Assembly: GCA_964610985.1 (NCBI GenBank)
Contig: CAZSZJ010000003.1
Span: forward strand, 1 to 64,000
Direction of reading: 5' to 3'
Source of the DNA: JARIHD01 sp964610985
GTDB lineage: Bacteria; Patescibacteriota; Saccharimonadia; Saccharimonadales; UBA4665
Length of the DNA stretch: 64,000 nt
Below the pieces are notes generated by a model, which saw only the letters and a list, made by a program, of their open reading frames with translations, was not told the DNA's origin and made no database searches. A program made the position numbers and the translations under genes. Below, in pieces: positions 42,086 to 50,998 of the stretch. Every line of letters starts with the position of its first letter. The first letter of the stretch is position 1.

Positions 42086-43429
42086 CTATTCGTAGCGGTA
42101 CATGTCGGCTACATATTTGTCATCGAAGTTACGCCGGTCCCAATCGTATACCGAAGACAGGACCGCACCGCCCAATAGTTGGCCTTCTTTTAGCGGTTGC
42201 TTATAGAAATCGGCGAACGCTTTTTGGTATGCCACCGCATACTGGAAGGTCCATAATTGTCCGGAAGATGTCTTGATCGTGATTTTGTCGTCCTGGATCT
42301 TAACAATCTTACCCTCAATGTTGCGCCATTGGTATTGACGTGTTTCTGCAGTCGGAACAGCAACACCTTCTCCGGTGGGCATCATGTTTGGATTGCCATG
42401 CATCTGCCCTTTATGTTGCCCGGGATAAATGTTCCCCGCGTAAAAGCTTTGTCCACTTTTGTCATCCCTAAAGGCATTGGGGCATGTATCCGCACCATTG
42501 CCCATACAAACCTGTGCCCAGGCACCTAATCCGAACTCAGAAATATCCATTTGGGAAATTTCATCCTGCTGTTGCTGGTCCGCCTTAGTATTAATCGGGC
42601 CTTTGGTCGCGGTCGCCTCTTTAATTGCTTCGTAAGGGTGCGAAAGCGCGAAGACCGAAAAGAGATCTACCGGCGCGGGCCTCTGTCCAGAATGCTGGAT
42701 ATGGCGCAAATAATCATCTTGGTATACTGCCACCAGTTTGCCCACAGCATCCGCCTGGATTTCGGCCTTTTTACCTTCTTTGTAGTAGTAGAATTCGGCA
42801 CGCGGAATGGTAATGTGTTGATCGATGTCCTGCGAAGTTTCGTATTTGCTGCGGCCCATAGAATAGGTCAGATGCAGCACGACATTTTCGCCCGTAACCT
42901 GTTCGACTGTTCCGATACGCGGTGCTATAAAGTCGACACGGAACGGATCGGTTATATACTCCACGCCATCTTTGGGTACGGTGTAGGCATTAGCAGCATG
43001 AAAGTGCAGCAGGTCTATCATGTTGATTTCGGCAAAGGCCGAAACCGCTATGTCGCTGTAGGAACGCTTTGAGCCATAAGTAAACTCGCGCGGTTTTTGT
43101 CCGTTTGGCGTCTGGTACGTAACTTTGACTTCGTTGCCGATGACGATTCGTTTAATGAGTGAGAGCGGGTTCGTTCCTTTGGCATAGGCATAGCCGCTAA
43201 AACCGAGCATTGCGGCCACCGCCAAAACGAGCGATAGGGCAACGGCGCGGCGCGGAGCGGAGCGCCATGTGATACTACGGATACTTTGCCAGATGCTTGG
43301 CTTTTCGTAGGCCAATTTGTGTTCGTCCCCCAACCTTATGGCATTCAAAACCGACGTAGTGAAGAGGCTATACGTTTTGTGTTCCGGTCGCGATACCACC
43401 AGATACGCCTCTAATTCATGCTCATTCAT
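42086..43429 (-). CDS. Putative anti-sigma factor with large exterior domain
   Basis: A 447-aa protein. A cytoplasmic N-terminus (1-60) is followed by one transmembrane helix (about 62-84, RRAVALSLVLAVAAMLGFSG) and a long exterior part with a central Gln-rich linker and a small C-terminal beta domain (IEGKIVKIQDDKITIKTSSG). Its ATG overlaps the stop of the ECF sigma gene by 4 bp, the standard sigma/anti-sigma arrangement. The exterior domain, much larger than usual, probably senses an envelope signal. No zinc HxxxCxxC motif is seen at the N-terminus. Confidence 0.65.
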   Translation of the reverse strand: MNEHELEAYLVVSRPEHKTYSLFTTSVLNAIRLGDEHKLAYEKPSIWQSIRSITWRSAPRRAVALSLVLAVAAMLGFSGYAYAKGTNPLSLIKRIVIGNEVKVTYQTPNGQKPREFTYGSKRSYSDIAVSAFAEINMIDLLHFHAANAYTVPKDGVEYITDPFRVDFIAPRIGTVEQVTGENVVLHLTYSMGRSKYETSQDIDQHITIPRAEFYYYKEGKKAEIQADAVGKLVAVYQDDYLRHIQHSGQRPAPVDLFSVFALSHPYEAIKEATATKGPINTKADQQQQDEISQMDISEFGLGAWAQVCMGNGADTCPNAFRDDKSGQSFYAGNIYPGQHKGQMHGNPNMMPTGEGVAVPTAETRQYQWRNIEGKIVKIQDDKITIKTSSGQLWTFQYAVAYQKAFADFYKQPLKEGQLLGGAVLSSVYDWDRRNFDDKYVADMYRYE

Positions 43430-43956
43430 GACAGCTTGCTCCTGAGCTGCTGTTTGGCACGGCGCATCCAGCTTTTTACGGTATTTATGGGTACGTCCAT
43501 TTCGTCAGCGATTGCCTGGTAACTGAGGCCGTCCCAGTAATACGCCTCGATGGTGCGACGCTGTTCGGGCGGCATTAGGTCAAGCACGGCTTTCCGCACT
43601 TCGTGGATCGTTTCGTCATGCATCAGGGCGGCGTCGAGCGCCCCCGCACCCTCCACATCTTCCATATCGCTCGGCACTGCCCGCTTCCCGGCCTTCAGGA
43701 TATCAAGCACCATATTAGTCGCAATACGGTACAGCCAGGTCGAATACCGAGCCTTGCCGCCATCAAAATCTTTTAGTTTTTCGTATGCTTTAATGAATGC
43801 GCGCTGGGCAACGTCTTCCGCTTCGTCGCGGTCGCCAAGCAACCGGTCGCAGTGAATGACAAGGCCCACACGATAGCGCTCGACGAGCTGGCCATATTTG
43901 TCCAGGTCGCCGGCACATATCTGTTTGATTGTTTCTGCTTCGTTGTTCATATCCAC
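43426..43956 (-). CDS. ECF-type RNA polymerase sigma factor
   Basis: A 176-aa sigma-70 group 4 factor. Region 2 reads GDRDEAEDVAQRAFIKAYEKL, and the DNA-melting part follows (YSTWLYRIATNMVLDILKAG). Region 4 reads LSYQAIADEMDVPINTVKSW and binds the -35 element. The gene is coupled to the putative anti-sigma gene. TATAGT ends 4 nt before the ATG, again a candidate leaderless start, and may reflect autoregulation or a housekeeping promoter. Confidence 0.93.
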   Translation of the reverse strand: MDMNNEAETIKQICAGDLDKYGQLVERYRVGLVIHCDRLLGDRDEAEDVAQRAFIKAYEKLKDFDGGKARYSTWLYRIATNMVLDILKAGKRAVPSDMEDVEGAGALDAALMHDETIHEVRKAVLDLMPPEQRRTIEAYYWDGLSYQAIADEMDVPINTVKSWMRRAKQQLRSKLS

Positions 43957-44004
43957 TATACGATTGAACCGCTGATTTGTTGCAGGACTATTGCAGTAAC
44001 CCGT

Positions 44005-44709
44005 CTAGAGCCTTGGCAAAATCGAAGTCTCATAAGGAACTCCAGCCGCGTCCAATCGCTTCCCAAGACGCGGCGAATGAGCGGATCCTGTAGCCAATAA
44101 AAGGATAGGCCGAGCATCACCGGTTGGGTCAACCTCCCGACCAGGAGCCGGCTTCGTCATCTCTATAGCCGCGTCACCAAGAGCTGCCAGCATTCTAGTA
44201 TTCCGGTAAAACAGACCCTTCTCTTTTCGTACATCGGGATCAAGCCGCTGCCAAAAATCCTGCATCGTTACCCATGTTTCCACGGTAGTGTCCGCCCGGC
44301 GCACGGGTATGCCGCGCAGCATAGTATGCGCCGCTACATACACCAAATTATTAATGCGACGTTCCTCGCGGCTCTTTTCCAAAAACACGGCAATCGTGTC
44401 CCGGAAGTCTTGGGACATATCGGCGACAGGTGTTTCAGGTATATTGGCAGGAACTATGCTAGTCAGCGTTAGCTCTTCGTCTTGAGGTCGTGCAAATCCC
44501 GTAGGTTCGACCACTAAAACATCGCCATGTTCTGCACGCAGATGGCTTGCGGCAGTCAAAAGGCCAGCGTAGTCCTCGTCCTCGCACTGTCGTACATACG
44601 GCAGACCGTCAATAAACTCTGTAATCCCATGCGTGACACCGAAGAGTCGCAGATCAACGGCCTGTAAGGCATCGACGCGCTCGGGTGTGAGTGGAATGTT
44701 TCTATTCAT
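44005..44709 (-). CDS. Hypothetical protein
   Basis: A 234-aa cytoplasmic protein. It begins with DLRLFGVTHGITEFIDG and ends ILLLATGSAHSPRLGKRLDA, two strands each ending in a histidine, a pattern loosely like TraB/ChaN-type folds. That likeness is weak and I do not assign a function. AAAGGAG lies 11 nt before the ATG. It is followed by the sigma-factor gene, and separated from the upstream gene by a terminator. Confidence 0.55.
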   Translation of the reverse strand: MNRNIPLTPERVDALQAVDLRLFGVTHGITEFIDGLPYVRQCEDEDYAGLLTAASHLRAEHGDVLVVEPTGFARPQDEELTLTSIVPANIPETPVADMSQDFRDTIAVFLEKSREERRINNLVYVAAHTMLRGIPVRRADTTVETWVTMQDFWQRLDPDVRKEKGLFYRNTRMLAALGDAAIEMTKPAPGREVDPTGDARPILLLATGSAHSPRLGKRLDAAGVPYETSILPRL

Positions 44710-44743
44710 AGGTTTTTGTCTCCTTTAAAGAATCGATTGTACC

Positions 44744-44770
44744 AAAAAAGCCCCTATTGTGCTGGGGGCC
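44744..44770 (-). terminator. Terminator after the deoxyribosyltransferase-like gene
   Basis: On the minus strand GGCCCCC-AGCACAAT-AGGGGC is followed by TTTTTTGG, 25 bp after the stop at 44795. Confidence 0.75.
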
Positions 44771-44794
44771 TTAAAAGAGTTTGATTGCTTAAGC

Positions 44795-45886
44795 CTAAAC
44801 CCGTTGCAGGCGTTGCCGCTGCTCATAGTACTCACTGAGGCCAAAAGTAGCCAGCTGGCTCAAGTCGTCGGCTATGAATATAGGCAGCTCGGGGAAATCG
44901 CTGAGTAAACGGTTGAGATGAGCCTTCGCAAGTGTCCGCGTCCGGTTGGTCTGAGATGTCGGCCCGCTCGGATGATCCTCAATAAAAATCCCGAGAGACT
45001 GCCCGGCAATGTAGGCGTGCATCATGAAGGGCCCAAGTTCGGCCAGAGCGCCAAAACTATCGGTTTCACCAGTGATCGCGATCAACTGCACAGCGTCATT
45101 CATTTTGTGCGTTAGCTCTTCTGCGGGGTCCCAATTCTTGCTATAACCAGCCTTTACGGGGACACCCCTACCCCTAACCGTACTCTCAACTTCGTTCATC
45201 CATTCAGGCATGACGGGGCCGCAGGTTCCAGACAGATTAACAACAGGCGCAAGGTCTCTACGGCGGGGCGGAAGTACACGTTCGATCCGCGGGACCATAC
45301 CACTCTCTTGTTGGACGAGCCTATCCCGAAATCGGACTGCGGCTATGTGGGAAAGGGAGCTAACACTATCTGCCATTGTAAAAAGAGGGTACCGGGCTGC
45401 GGTAGCCGAGAGGATATTCTTGCCCAGTTGGCGGGCGCGTCTGGTCTTTTGTGGAGAACGTTCGTCTGCCGCCATGTAGACTATGGCGTCCTGGCCACGC
45501 AGCACACCACCAAACGCGGCAAAACCGGCCTCCATTATGCTAGCCGGACTTTCCGTCTGATTGGTAACAGCCACTGCAACAACGTGGTCACGGGCCAAAT
45601 GGATGCTCTCTATTTCGGCGTCTTCCGGCTTCCACTCCTCAACTTCGGGATTAAAAACCGAATCCGGTTCAATACCATACCCCTCAAGGATGGGAAATAG
45701 TTCTGCGTGTCGCCAAGAAATATAGTCTGGAGACTTGGGATTGCCGCAGGTGCCAAATGCCCCTAGTTTTAGAATTCCTTGATCACCTAAACCAGGGCCC
45801 AATACACGCGTGGCGTTTTCTGCTAATGGCTGCCACGCGAGGATGGGGTCATATTCGGGACCGCCACAATTTCTTCCGGACATCAT
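44795..45886 (-). CDS. Tandem nucleoside 2-deoxyribosyltransferase-like protein
   Basis: A 363-aa cytoplasmic protein with two copies of a flavodoxin-like domain. Copy 1 (about 38-165) reads LKLGAFGTCGNPKSPDYISWR, VFNPEVEEWKPEDAEIESIH and NQTESPASIMEAGFAAF. Copy 2 (about 217-350) reads VNLSGTCGPVMPEWMNEVE, KNWDPAEELTHKMNDAVQLI and ETDSFGALAELGPFMMHAY. The pattern matches nucleoside 2-deoxyribosyltransferase-like domains, where Asp/Asn and a late Glu act in base exchange. Such folds occur in nucleotide salvage and in defence; which applies here is unclear. Confidence 0.7.
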   Translation of the reverse strand: MMSGRNCGGPEYDPILAWQPLAENATRVLGPGLGDQGILKLGAFGTCGNPKSPDYISWRHAELFPILEGYGIEPDSVFNPEVEEWKPEDAEIESIHLARDHVVAVAVTNQTESPASIMEAGFAAFGGVLRGQDAIVYMAADERSPQKTRRARQLGKNILSATAARYPLFTMADSVSSLSHIAAVRFRDRLVQQESGMVPRIERVLPPRRRDLAPVVNLSGTCGPVMPEWMNEVESTVRGRGVPVKAGYSKNWDPAEELTHKMNDAVQLIAITGETDSFGALAELGPFMMHAYIAGQSLGIFIEDHPSGPTSQTNRTRTLAKAHLNRLLSDFPELPIFIADDLSQLATFGLSEYYEQRQRLQRV

Positions 45887-45986
45887 TGAACCTCGTCTTT
45901 AATTTTCAGTATTTAATTTGAATTTAAATATTTTATACTAAAATGCTCATCTTACAAAGATATGACTTAGTGAGATTCTGTTTTTT

Positions 45987-47285
45987 ATGATTCACGAAAA
46001 GATTCCCCAAACAATTCTTGTACCGAATAAAGTAGTGCAGGAAGCTTTATCCGATCAGCATGCTGCTGCTCCTTTTGATATCGACCCTGCCCATTTCACA
46101 CTGGCTGCCGTCCCTGAGAAGAATGATGATAGAGACCAAACGCCAAGCCGTTTAGGCAAAATAGTTGCTCTTGCAACCGGCGTTGCTACCACAGGGTACC
46201 TATTCTTGGCTGGGACGGGTGAAGCAAATGCTGCTCATGCCGAGACGGTCACCGCGCAAACGGCAGAGCAAAACACACCACTCGTTTACGGCACCCTAAT
46301 CGTCGGCGCGGCCGGTATAGCTGCATCTACCGCCGTTAGCGCCGTATCACGGTGGAGGCAAACTCGAGAAAATGCCGATAAAGAATTCAATGCAACGGTT
46401 GCAAATATGATAGCGAATATCAAGAACGATTCTGGACGAGTTCGCGTGCTACCACTTGTGGCTCTGCATAATTATGCCGAACAAAAAAGATTCGCACCCC
46501 TTGTACATAGAGCAATGGCAGGATATTTACGCGACCGCAGGGCTGACCTCGAGGAATTATGGGAAAAGCATGGTGAGGATAGAGAGTCATTTGAGCGCGA
46601 CCTTGTCAAAAGGCGTTACGCCGACAGAGAGGCTTTTCTAATATATATGAAAACCTTGCCCAGCGTGCGTAAAAAGGTGCGCGGACCGGACATTAAAGGG
46701 CGCGTAAAGCGCGCGGTCGGAGCCGATGAACTATACGAGATAGAAAAGATAACCGACACATTACCAACCGAGCAAAAGGCACGCATAAGTGCACCAGGAA
46801 TTAACCTTGATTACATGCGAGGCATACATCGCGTCGACCTCCACGGCATGGATCTTACCGGGGCCGGCTTGCAACATAGTCTATTTACGAATGTGAGTTT
46901 TAGGGATGCCAGCCTCGTAGAAGCACAGCTTGAAGGGTCGATGCTCAAAAACTGTAGCCTCATAGATACCGATGCCCGTGCCGCCTACTGGGATGGCGCC
47001 CTAATAACGAGATGCATAATAAATAAAAATACGAAACTCGGTAATCTTCCCAAAAAGCACGCGAAGGCTACGCATAGCATCCTTGACCCCGAAAGACCCG
47101 ACGATTTCCGTGGTAATCCTCGAGTAATCCTACAAGACCTCATCCCCGCCGAAGGCATGACTCACAAAGAATTTATCGATACGATACACGCATGGCAACA
47201 AAACGGACTGGAATTGCTCGAAGGAAGCGAAGAAGAGTACTTTTATAGGCCTGACGCTGAACCCCAAAAAGAGCCTGCTTCATAA
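45987..47285 (+). CDS. Membrane protein with C-terminal pentapeptide repeats
   Basis: A 432-aa protein. Two hydrophobic spans (about 57-77 and 97-117) are joined by an Ala/Thr-rich loop. A helical basic cytoplasmic region (120-255) follows, then pentapeptide repeats (VDLHGMDLTGAGLQHSLFTN, DASLVEAQLEGSMLKNCSLI) and an acidic tail. N-terminal membrane and helical parts joined to pentapeptide repeats are common in signalling or defence-type proteins, but no effector domain is seen. An AT-rich promoter region lies at 45905-45945. Confidence 0.6.
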   Translation: MIHEKIPQTILVPNKVVQEALSDQHAAAPFDIDPAHFTLAAVPEKNDDRDQTPSRLGKIVALATGVATTGYLFLAGTGEANAAHAETVTAQTAEQNTPLVYGTLIVGAAGIAASTAVSAVSRWRQTRENADKEFNATVANMIANIKNDSGRVRVLPLVALHNYAEQKRFAPLVHRAMAGYLRDRRADLEELWEKHGEDRESFERDLVKRRYADREAFLIYMKTLPSVRKKVRGPDIKGRVKRAVGADELYEIEKITDTLPTEQKARISAPGINLDYMRGIHRVDLHGMDLTGAGLQHSLFTNVSFRDASLVEAQLEGSMLKNCSLIDTDARAAYWDGALITRCIINKNTKLGNLPKKHAKATHSILDPERPDDFRGNPRVILQDLIPAEGMTHKEFIDTIHAWQQNGLELLEGSEEEYFYRPDAEPQKEPAS

Positions 47286-47327
47286 TATTACCCTATATAT
47301 CAACCATATCGACAGACGTATCAGTCT

Positions 47328-48095
47328 CTAGCTGAATAGTTGGACGACGGTTTCGTGCAGTTTGCTGTTGGTGGCAAGCAAAGTGGTTGTGCTCGGATTA
47401 ACGGGTTTGCCGTCAAGCTGTGTAACCGTTCCGCCCGCTTCCTCGATAATGACTTTCATGGCGGCGATATCCCAGAGCTTGGTGTCCGCTTCGATCATGA
47501 TGTCGAGCTTGCCCTGAGCCAATAGATGATAGCTCCAGAAGTCGCCTATGCCCCTGGCCCACTTCGCATTTTCGGCAAGCGACAACAGCGCCTGAATATT
47601 CCCGTGCTTGGTGAAATATTTGAGAGAACCAAAGCTCAGATAGCTGTCCTGCACCGAATCGACGGCCGACACCGAAATACGCATGTCATTTAGAAAACAA
47701 CCCTGCCCTTTTTCGGCATATACCAGCTCGCCCATCAGCGGCGCATTTGAAACGCCAAGCACAAATTCGCCGTCATGAAGCAGCGCCAGTTGCGTGGCAA
47801 ACAAAGGATTGCGCCGCAGATAGCTCTTGGTCCCATCGATAGGATCGATAATCCAAGTGTAGCCTTTGTGATTATTCAGATCCACTTTTTCACCCTCTTC
47901 GCCGTAAAAAGTGTGGTCGGGAAATTTACTCAAAATCACATTTTTGATGGTTTCTTCTGCCTCACGGTCAGCAATGGTAACCGGGGACTGATCTTCTTTA
48001 AGCTCGCTGCGGATATCTTGGTCCAGGTAATTGCGTATTACCTTTTCGGCTTCTTTGACAGCTTGCAGGGCTATGGCTAATAGGTCGGACTTCAT
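47328..48095 (-). CDS. Inositol monophosphatase-family phosphatase
   Basis: A 255-aa Mg-dependent sugar or nucleotide phosphatase. The metal site is complete: GEEGE (about 67-71), WIIDPIDGTKSYLRR (about 81-95) and LWDIAAMKVIIEEAGG (about 204-219). The family includes IMPase, histidinol-phosphatase HisN and CysQ. The RNPLFATQLALLHDGE segment is HisN-like, but no his genes are nearby, so the substrate is open. TATGAT ends 6 nt before the ATG. Confidence 0.9.
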   Translation of the reverse strand: MKSDLLAIALQAVKEAEKVIRNYLDQDIRSELKEDQSPVTIADREAEETIKNVILSKFPDHTFYGEEGEKVDLNNHKGYTWIIDPIDGTKSYLRRNPLFATQLALLHDGEFVLGVSNAPLMGELVYAEKGQGCFLNDMRISVSAVDSVQDSYLSFGSLKYFTKHGNIQALLSLAENAKWARGIGDFWSYHLLAQGKLDIMIEADTKLWDIAAMKVIIEEAGGTVTQLDGKPVNPSTTTLLATNSKLHETVVQLFS

Positions 48096-48177
48096 GGCCC
48101 TATCATAGCAAGCATGTCAGCCAGCCACCAGGCCTCAATGTTTGATATGCAGCGGTAGACATGACATAATAATCGAG

Positions 48178-48621
48178 ATGAATACCCCCTGTTATGCTGA
48201 GATCCGTCAGATACAAACCTACGAAGACCCTCTTTTTGCTTGTGCCAAGCGATTGAATGACACCACCCATGCCTATCTACTAGACTGGCTCGATCTCCCC
48301 CATCAGAGCTATGTAGCCTTGGATCCTGATACGCCAGAAAAAGTGATAGGCGTGATTCAAGTCGAGGATTTTAGCATCGCTAGACATCATAAGTACGGTG
48401 ACGCTTACATTTCCAGACTCGCCGTAGACAGCGGCTTTAGACGTATGGGCGTAGGCTCACTACTTGTTGCCCATACGGTACAGATAGCCAGAGAAGCCGG
48501 TCTGGAACTCATGTCCACGATAGCATTAAGCCCTACCGCTCAAGCATTTTTTGAAAAACAAGGTTTTTTGCGTATGTCTCACTTGGGACGAAAAGGCTTC
48601 ACGCGGTATCACGAATTATGA
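48178..48621 (+). CDS. GNAT N-acetyltransferase
   Basis: A 147-aa acetyltransferase. The acetyl-CoA site reads ISRLAVDSGFRRMGVGSLLVAHT (A motif R-x-x-G-x-G), followed by LSPTAQAFFEKQGFLRM. The ATG at 48178 is chosen over an upstream 48142 because the domain then starts at the usual distance. The substrate is unknown. It is divergent from the phosphatase gene. Confidence 0.88.
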   Translation: MNTPCYAEIRQIQTYEDPLFACAKRLNDTTHAYLLDWLDLPHQSYVALDPDTPEKVIGVIQVEDFSIARHHKYGDAYISRLAVDSGFRRMGVGSLLVAHTVQIAREAGLELMSTIALSPTAQAFFEKQGFLRMSHLGRKGFTRYHEL

Positions 48622-48700
48622 ACATCGCTTTCCCTAACGAGCTGGCCTTCAGTAGTAGTGCCGTTATACTATGAGATATCATCTGCAAAAAGGAGCACAC

Positions 48701-49450
48701 ATGAAACTGGAAGGCAAAGTAGCGATTATTACTGGTTCAGCTGCGAATATTGGCAAAGCAATCGCCGTATTGTTTGCAAAAGAAGGCGCCAAGGTCGTCG
48801 TAAATACCAAGAAAAATGCTACTGCCGGTCAGGCCGTCGCAGACGAGATAACAAAAACGGGCGGTGAGGCCATTTTTGTGCAAGCCGACCTAGCCCAGCA
48901 GGGTGAAGTCGATAAGCTGTTTGCCACGACCATTGACGCTTTCGGCGCCGTGGATATCCTTGTAAACAACGCGGGCGCAGCTAACGGCAAACCGTTTCTG
49001 GACACAACCAAAGAAGACTGGGTGCGCGAATTCGATGACAACTTTTTTGACATGGTACTGTGTTCGCAGGCGGCAGCCAAAATCATGAAAGAAAAAGGCA
49101 GCGGCGTCATCCTAAACACGACATCGATCAGGGGCATCGAGCACACCGGCCGCGAAGGAATCATGCCCTATTCGGCGGCCAAAGCGGCGGCCATCAGCTT
49201 TACCAAAACTCTCGCCAAGGAACTTGCGCCCACCATCAGGGTCAATGCCGTAGCCCCGGGATTTGTGATAACGCCAAATTATGACAAAACCCCACAAGAA
49301 ACTAAGGATCAGTTCATAGACGGCACGCTCATCAAGCGCTGGATACAGCCACAGGAAATAGCTGAGGCATTCTTGTACTTGGCCACAGCCCAAGCCGTCA
49401 CGGGCGAAAATCTGGTAGTCGACGGTGGCTTTACGCTAAAAGTAGGGTAA
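48701..49450 (+). CDS. Short-chain dehydrogenase/reductase, FabG-like
   Basis: A 249-aa NAD(P)-dependent oxidoreductase. Motifs: TGSAANIGKAIA (nucleotide binding), NNAGAA, catalytic Ser in LNTTSIRG and YSAAKAAAISFTK, then VAPGFVITP. It resembles 3-oxoacyl-ACP reductase, but no other fatty acid synthesis gene is nearby, so substrate assignment is unsafe. The ATG at 48701 is preceded by AAAAGGAG; TTATACT at about 48665 could be the -10. Confidence 0.9.
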   Translation: MKLEGKVAIITGSAANIGKAIAVLFAKEGAKVVVNTKKNATAGQAVADEITKTGGEAIFVQADLAQQGEVDKLFATTIDAFGAVDILVNNAGAANGKPFLDTTKEDWVREFDDNFFDMVLCSQAAAKIMKEKGSGVILNTTSIRGIEHTGREGIMPYSAAKAAAISFTKTLAKELAPTIRVNAVAPGFVITPNYDKTPQETKDQFIDGTLIKRWIQPQEIAEAFLYLATAQAVTGENLVVDGGFTLKVG

Positions 49451-49453
49451 TTT

Positions 49454-49978
49454 TTACGGCAATTCTGCAAGTAACTTATTTGCACGGCGGACGACTGATT
49501 TAGATTTGTGTTTTTGTTGTATTTTGAGCAATGAAACTACTTCATCTGTTGTAACTGAGCCATCTTTCGCAAATTGCACCAAGGTGTCCATGGCATTCGC
49601 TGAGACGATCCAGTCGACTCCCGTAGAGGACACTAAATGTTTGAGCCAGCTTATTGCGTTTAGTTTCTGGATAGGAGATAAGTCAACCTGACTATATATC
49701 TGCGCCAAATGCCACTGTATTGACGGCTGGCTGCTTGCGGCCAAGTCTTTCTGTAGTTTATTTACGTATGGCAATAGCCAGTCAGGATGTTTGCGACAGA
49801 TCTTTTCGAGCGCGTCCGCGGCACGCATTCTTACCCATGCGTCTTCACTGGACAGACAGGGATACAGCTCATTCAGCCGACCTTTTTCGTTTAATACCAG
49901 ACCAATTACCTCATTTGCCCTACCGAGTGAGTTAGACTTACCACCGACTGCCAGTATCTCCGCAAAACTTTCGGCCAT
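49454..49978 (-). CDS. HEAT-repeat-like hypothetical protein
   Basis: A 174-aa all-helical cytoplasmic protein. Repeated helix pairs such as EDAWVRMRAADALEKICRKH, QPSIQWHLAQIYSQVD and VDWIVSANAMDTLVQFAKDG follow the HEAT/armadillo pattern. Such proteins are scaffolds or, in the AlkD group, DNA glycosylases; no catalytic residues of the latter can be assigned. TATAAA ends next to the ATG. It is convergent with the SDR gene, 3 bp apart. Confidence 0.65.
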   Translation of the reverse strand: MAESFAEILAVGGKSNSLGRANEVIGLVLNEKGRLNELYPCLSSEDAWVRMRAADALEKICRKHPDWLLPYVNKLQKDLAASSQPSIQWHLAQIYSQVDLSPIQKLNAISWLKHLVSSTGVDWIVSANAMDTLVQFAKDGSVTTDEVVSLLKIQQKHKSKSVVRRANKLLAELP

Positions 49979-49981
49979 ATT

Positions 49982-50824
49982 TTATATCATAGCAAAACGG
50001 CCTAAATGAGTACGGACCTTTTGCCACCAGGTCGACTCTGGCGGCCGCCGCTCACCCTGTCGGCAGATCAAATAGTAACCCGTATTGAATTGTTTGTCGT
50101 CATCGCCACCGGGATACTGGCGGAGAAGATCGTGAAAACCGTCTTCGTTATCAAACAGCATCACCCGCTCAGTAAAACCCGTAAGCTCAAGATTAGCGAT
50201 TAGAGAAAGAAAGTCGGGGTGTCGGCCAGTGCCAAAGATGTGATGGTAGCGCATAGTGTCAGTTTCTCGGATGATCAGCATGCCGTCTTTGGCCAGGACG
50301 CGAGCCTGTTCGCGGAGGATGGCCTCGACGCTGCGCGAGTGAATTACCGAAGTCATTATAATGTCACGCATAAAGGTTTCGCGGATCGGAAGTTTTGTAT
50401 TTTGTTCTCCATCTACAAAAGGCAGTTTTTGCGCATCAGCCCATAAAAATGAGGCACGGGACATGCTGGGTGCGTCGCTCATTGTCTGCGCAAGCTGTTG
50501 TATGTCATCGGTAAAAATGTGACCATATTCTCCCCAACCCTTATGTCGTTCAAGGCGTCCGCTGGAGTATGCGCTAGTACCGCCATCGATACCTACATAG
50601 TGCAGGCGTCCGAAGTCACGAGGACTGTCCATACAATACGGGGATACCGCCGGACCGACCTCCATATAGACACCGTCTTCAGGTTCATCGGCCAGGACGG
50701 TACCTAGCATTTGTCCCCGGACTTCGTCGTCTACCGAGGTACTGGGCAGTCGACCTCTACCATCCTGGCGATACAAATAGTTATGGTAGTCCGAATCGCT
50801 CGGGAAGGCGTCATATGTTTTCAT
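49982..50824 (-). CDS. Class I SAM-dependent methyltransferase-like protein
   Basis: A 280-aa cytoplasmic protein. Motif I is VYMEVGPAVSPYC, followed by HYVGIDGG, FLWADAQKLPFVDG and LREQARVLAKDGMLIIRETD. The order matches Methyltransf_11-type enzymes. A Trp/Arg-rich tail ends the protein. The substrate is not evident. TATAGC ends 3 nt before the ATG. It lies 4 bp upstream of the HEAT-like gene start, so the two are co-transcribed. Confidence 0.75.
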   Translation of the reverse strand: MKTYDAFPSDSDYHNYLYRQDGRGRLPSTSVDDEVRGQMLGTVLADEPEDGVYMEVGPAVSPYCMDSPRDFGRLHYVGIDGGTSAYSSGRLERHKGWGEYGHIFTDDIQQLAQTMSDAPSMSRASFLWADAQKLPFVDGEQNTKLPIRETFMRDIIMTSVIHSRSVEAILREQARVLAKDGMLIIRETDTMRYHHIFGTGRHPDFLSLIANLELTGFTERVMLFDNEDGFHDLLRQYPGGDDDKQFNTGYYLICRQGERRPPESTWWQKVRTHLGRFAMI

Positions 50825-50998
50825 GCAGCTATACTACAGCAATAAGCTGAAGATTGTCATGATGCGCCCTTTAGATCACTACTAAGACCAGGGCGCGACT
50901 TATGGGTCGATTCTCTTGTCCATGAAGTCAAAATTTACACTTTCGCATTCAGCACGATAAACGTTACAATTATTATGACGTAATTGCATAACTAAATC

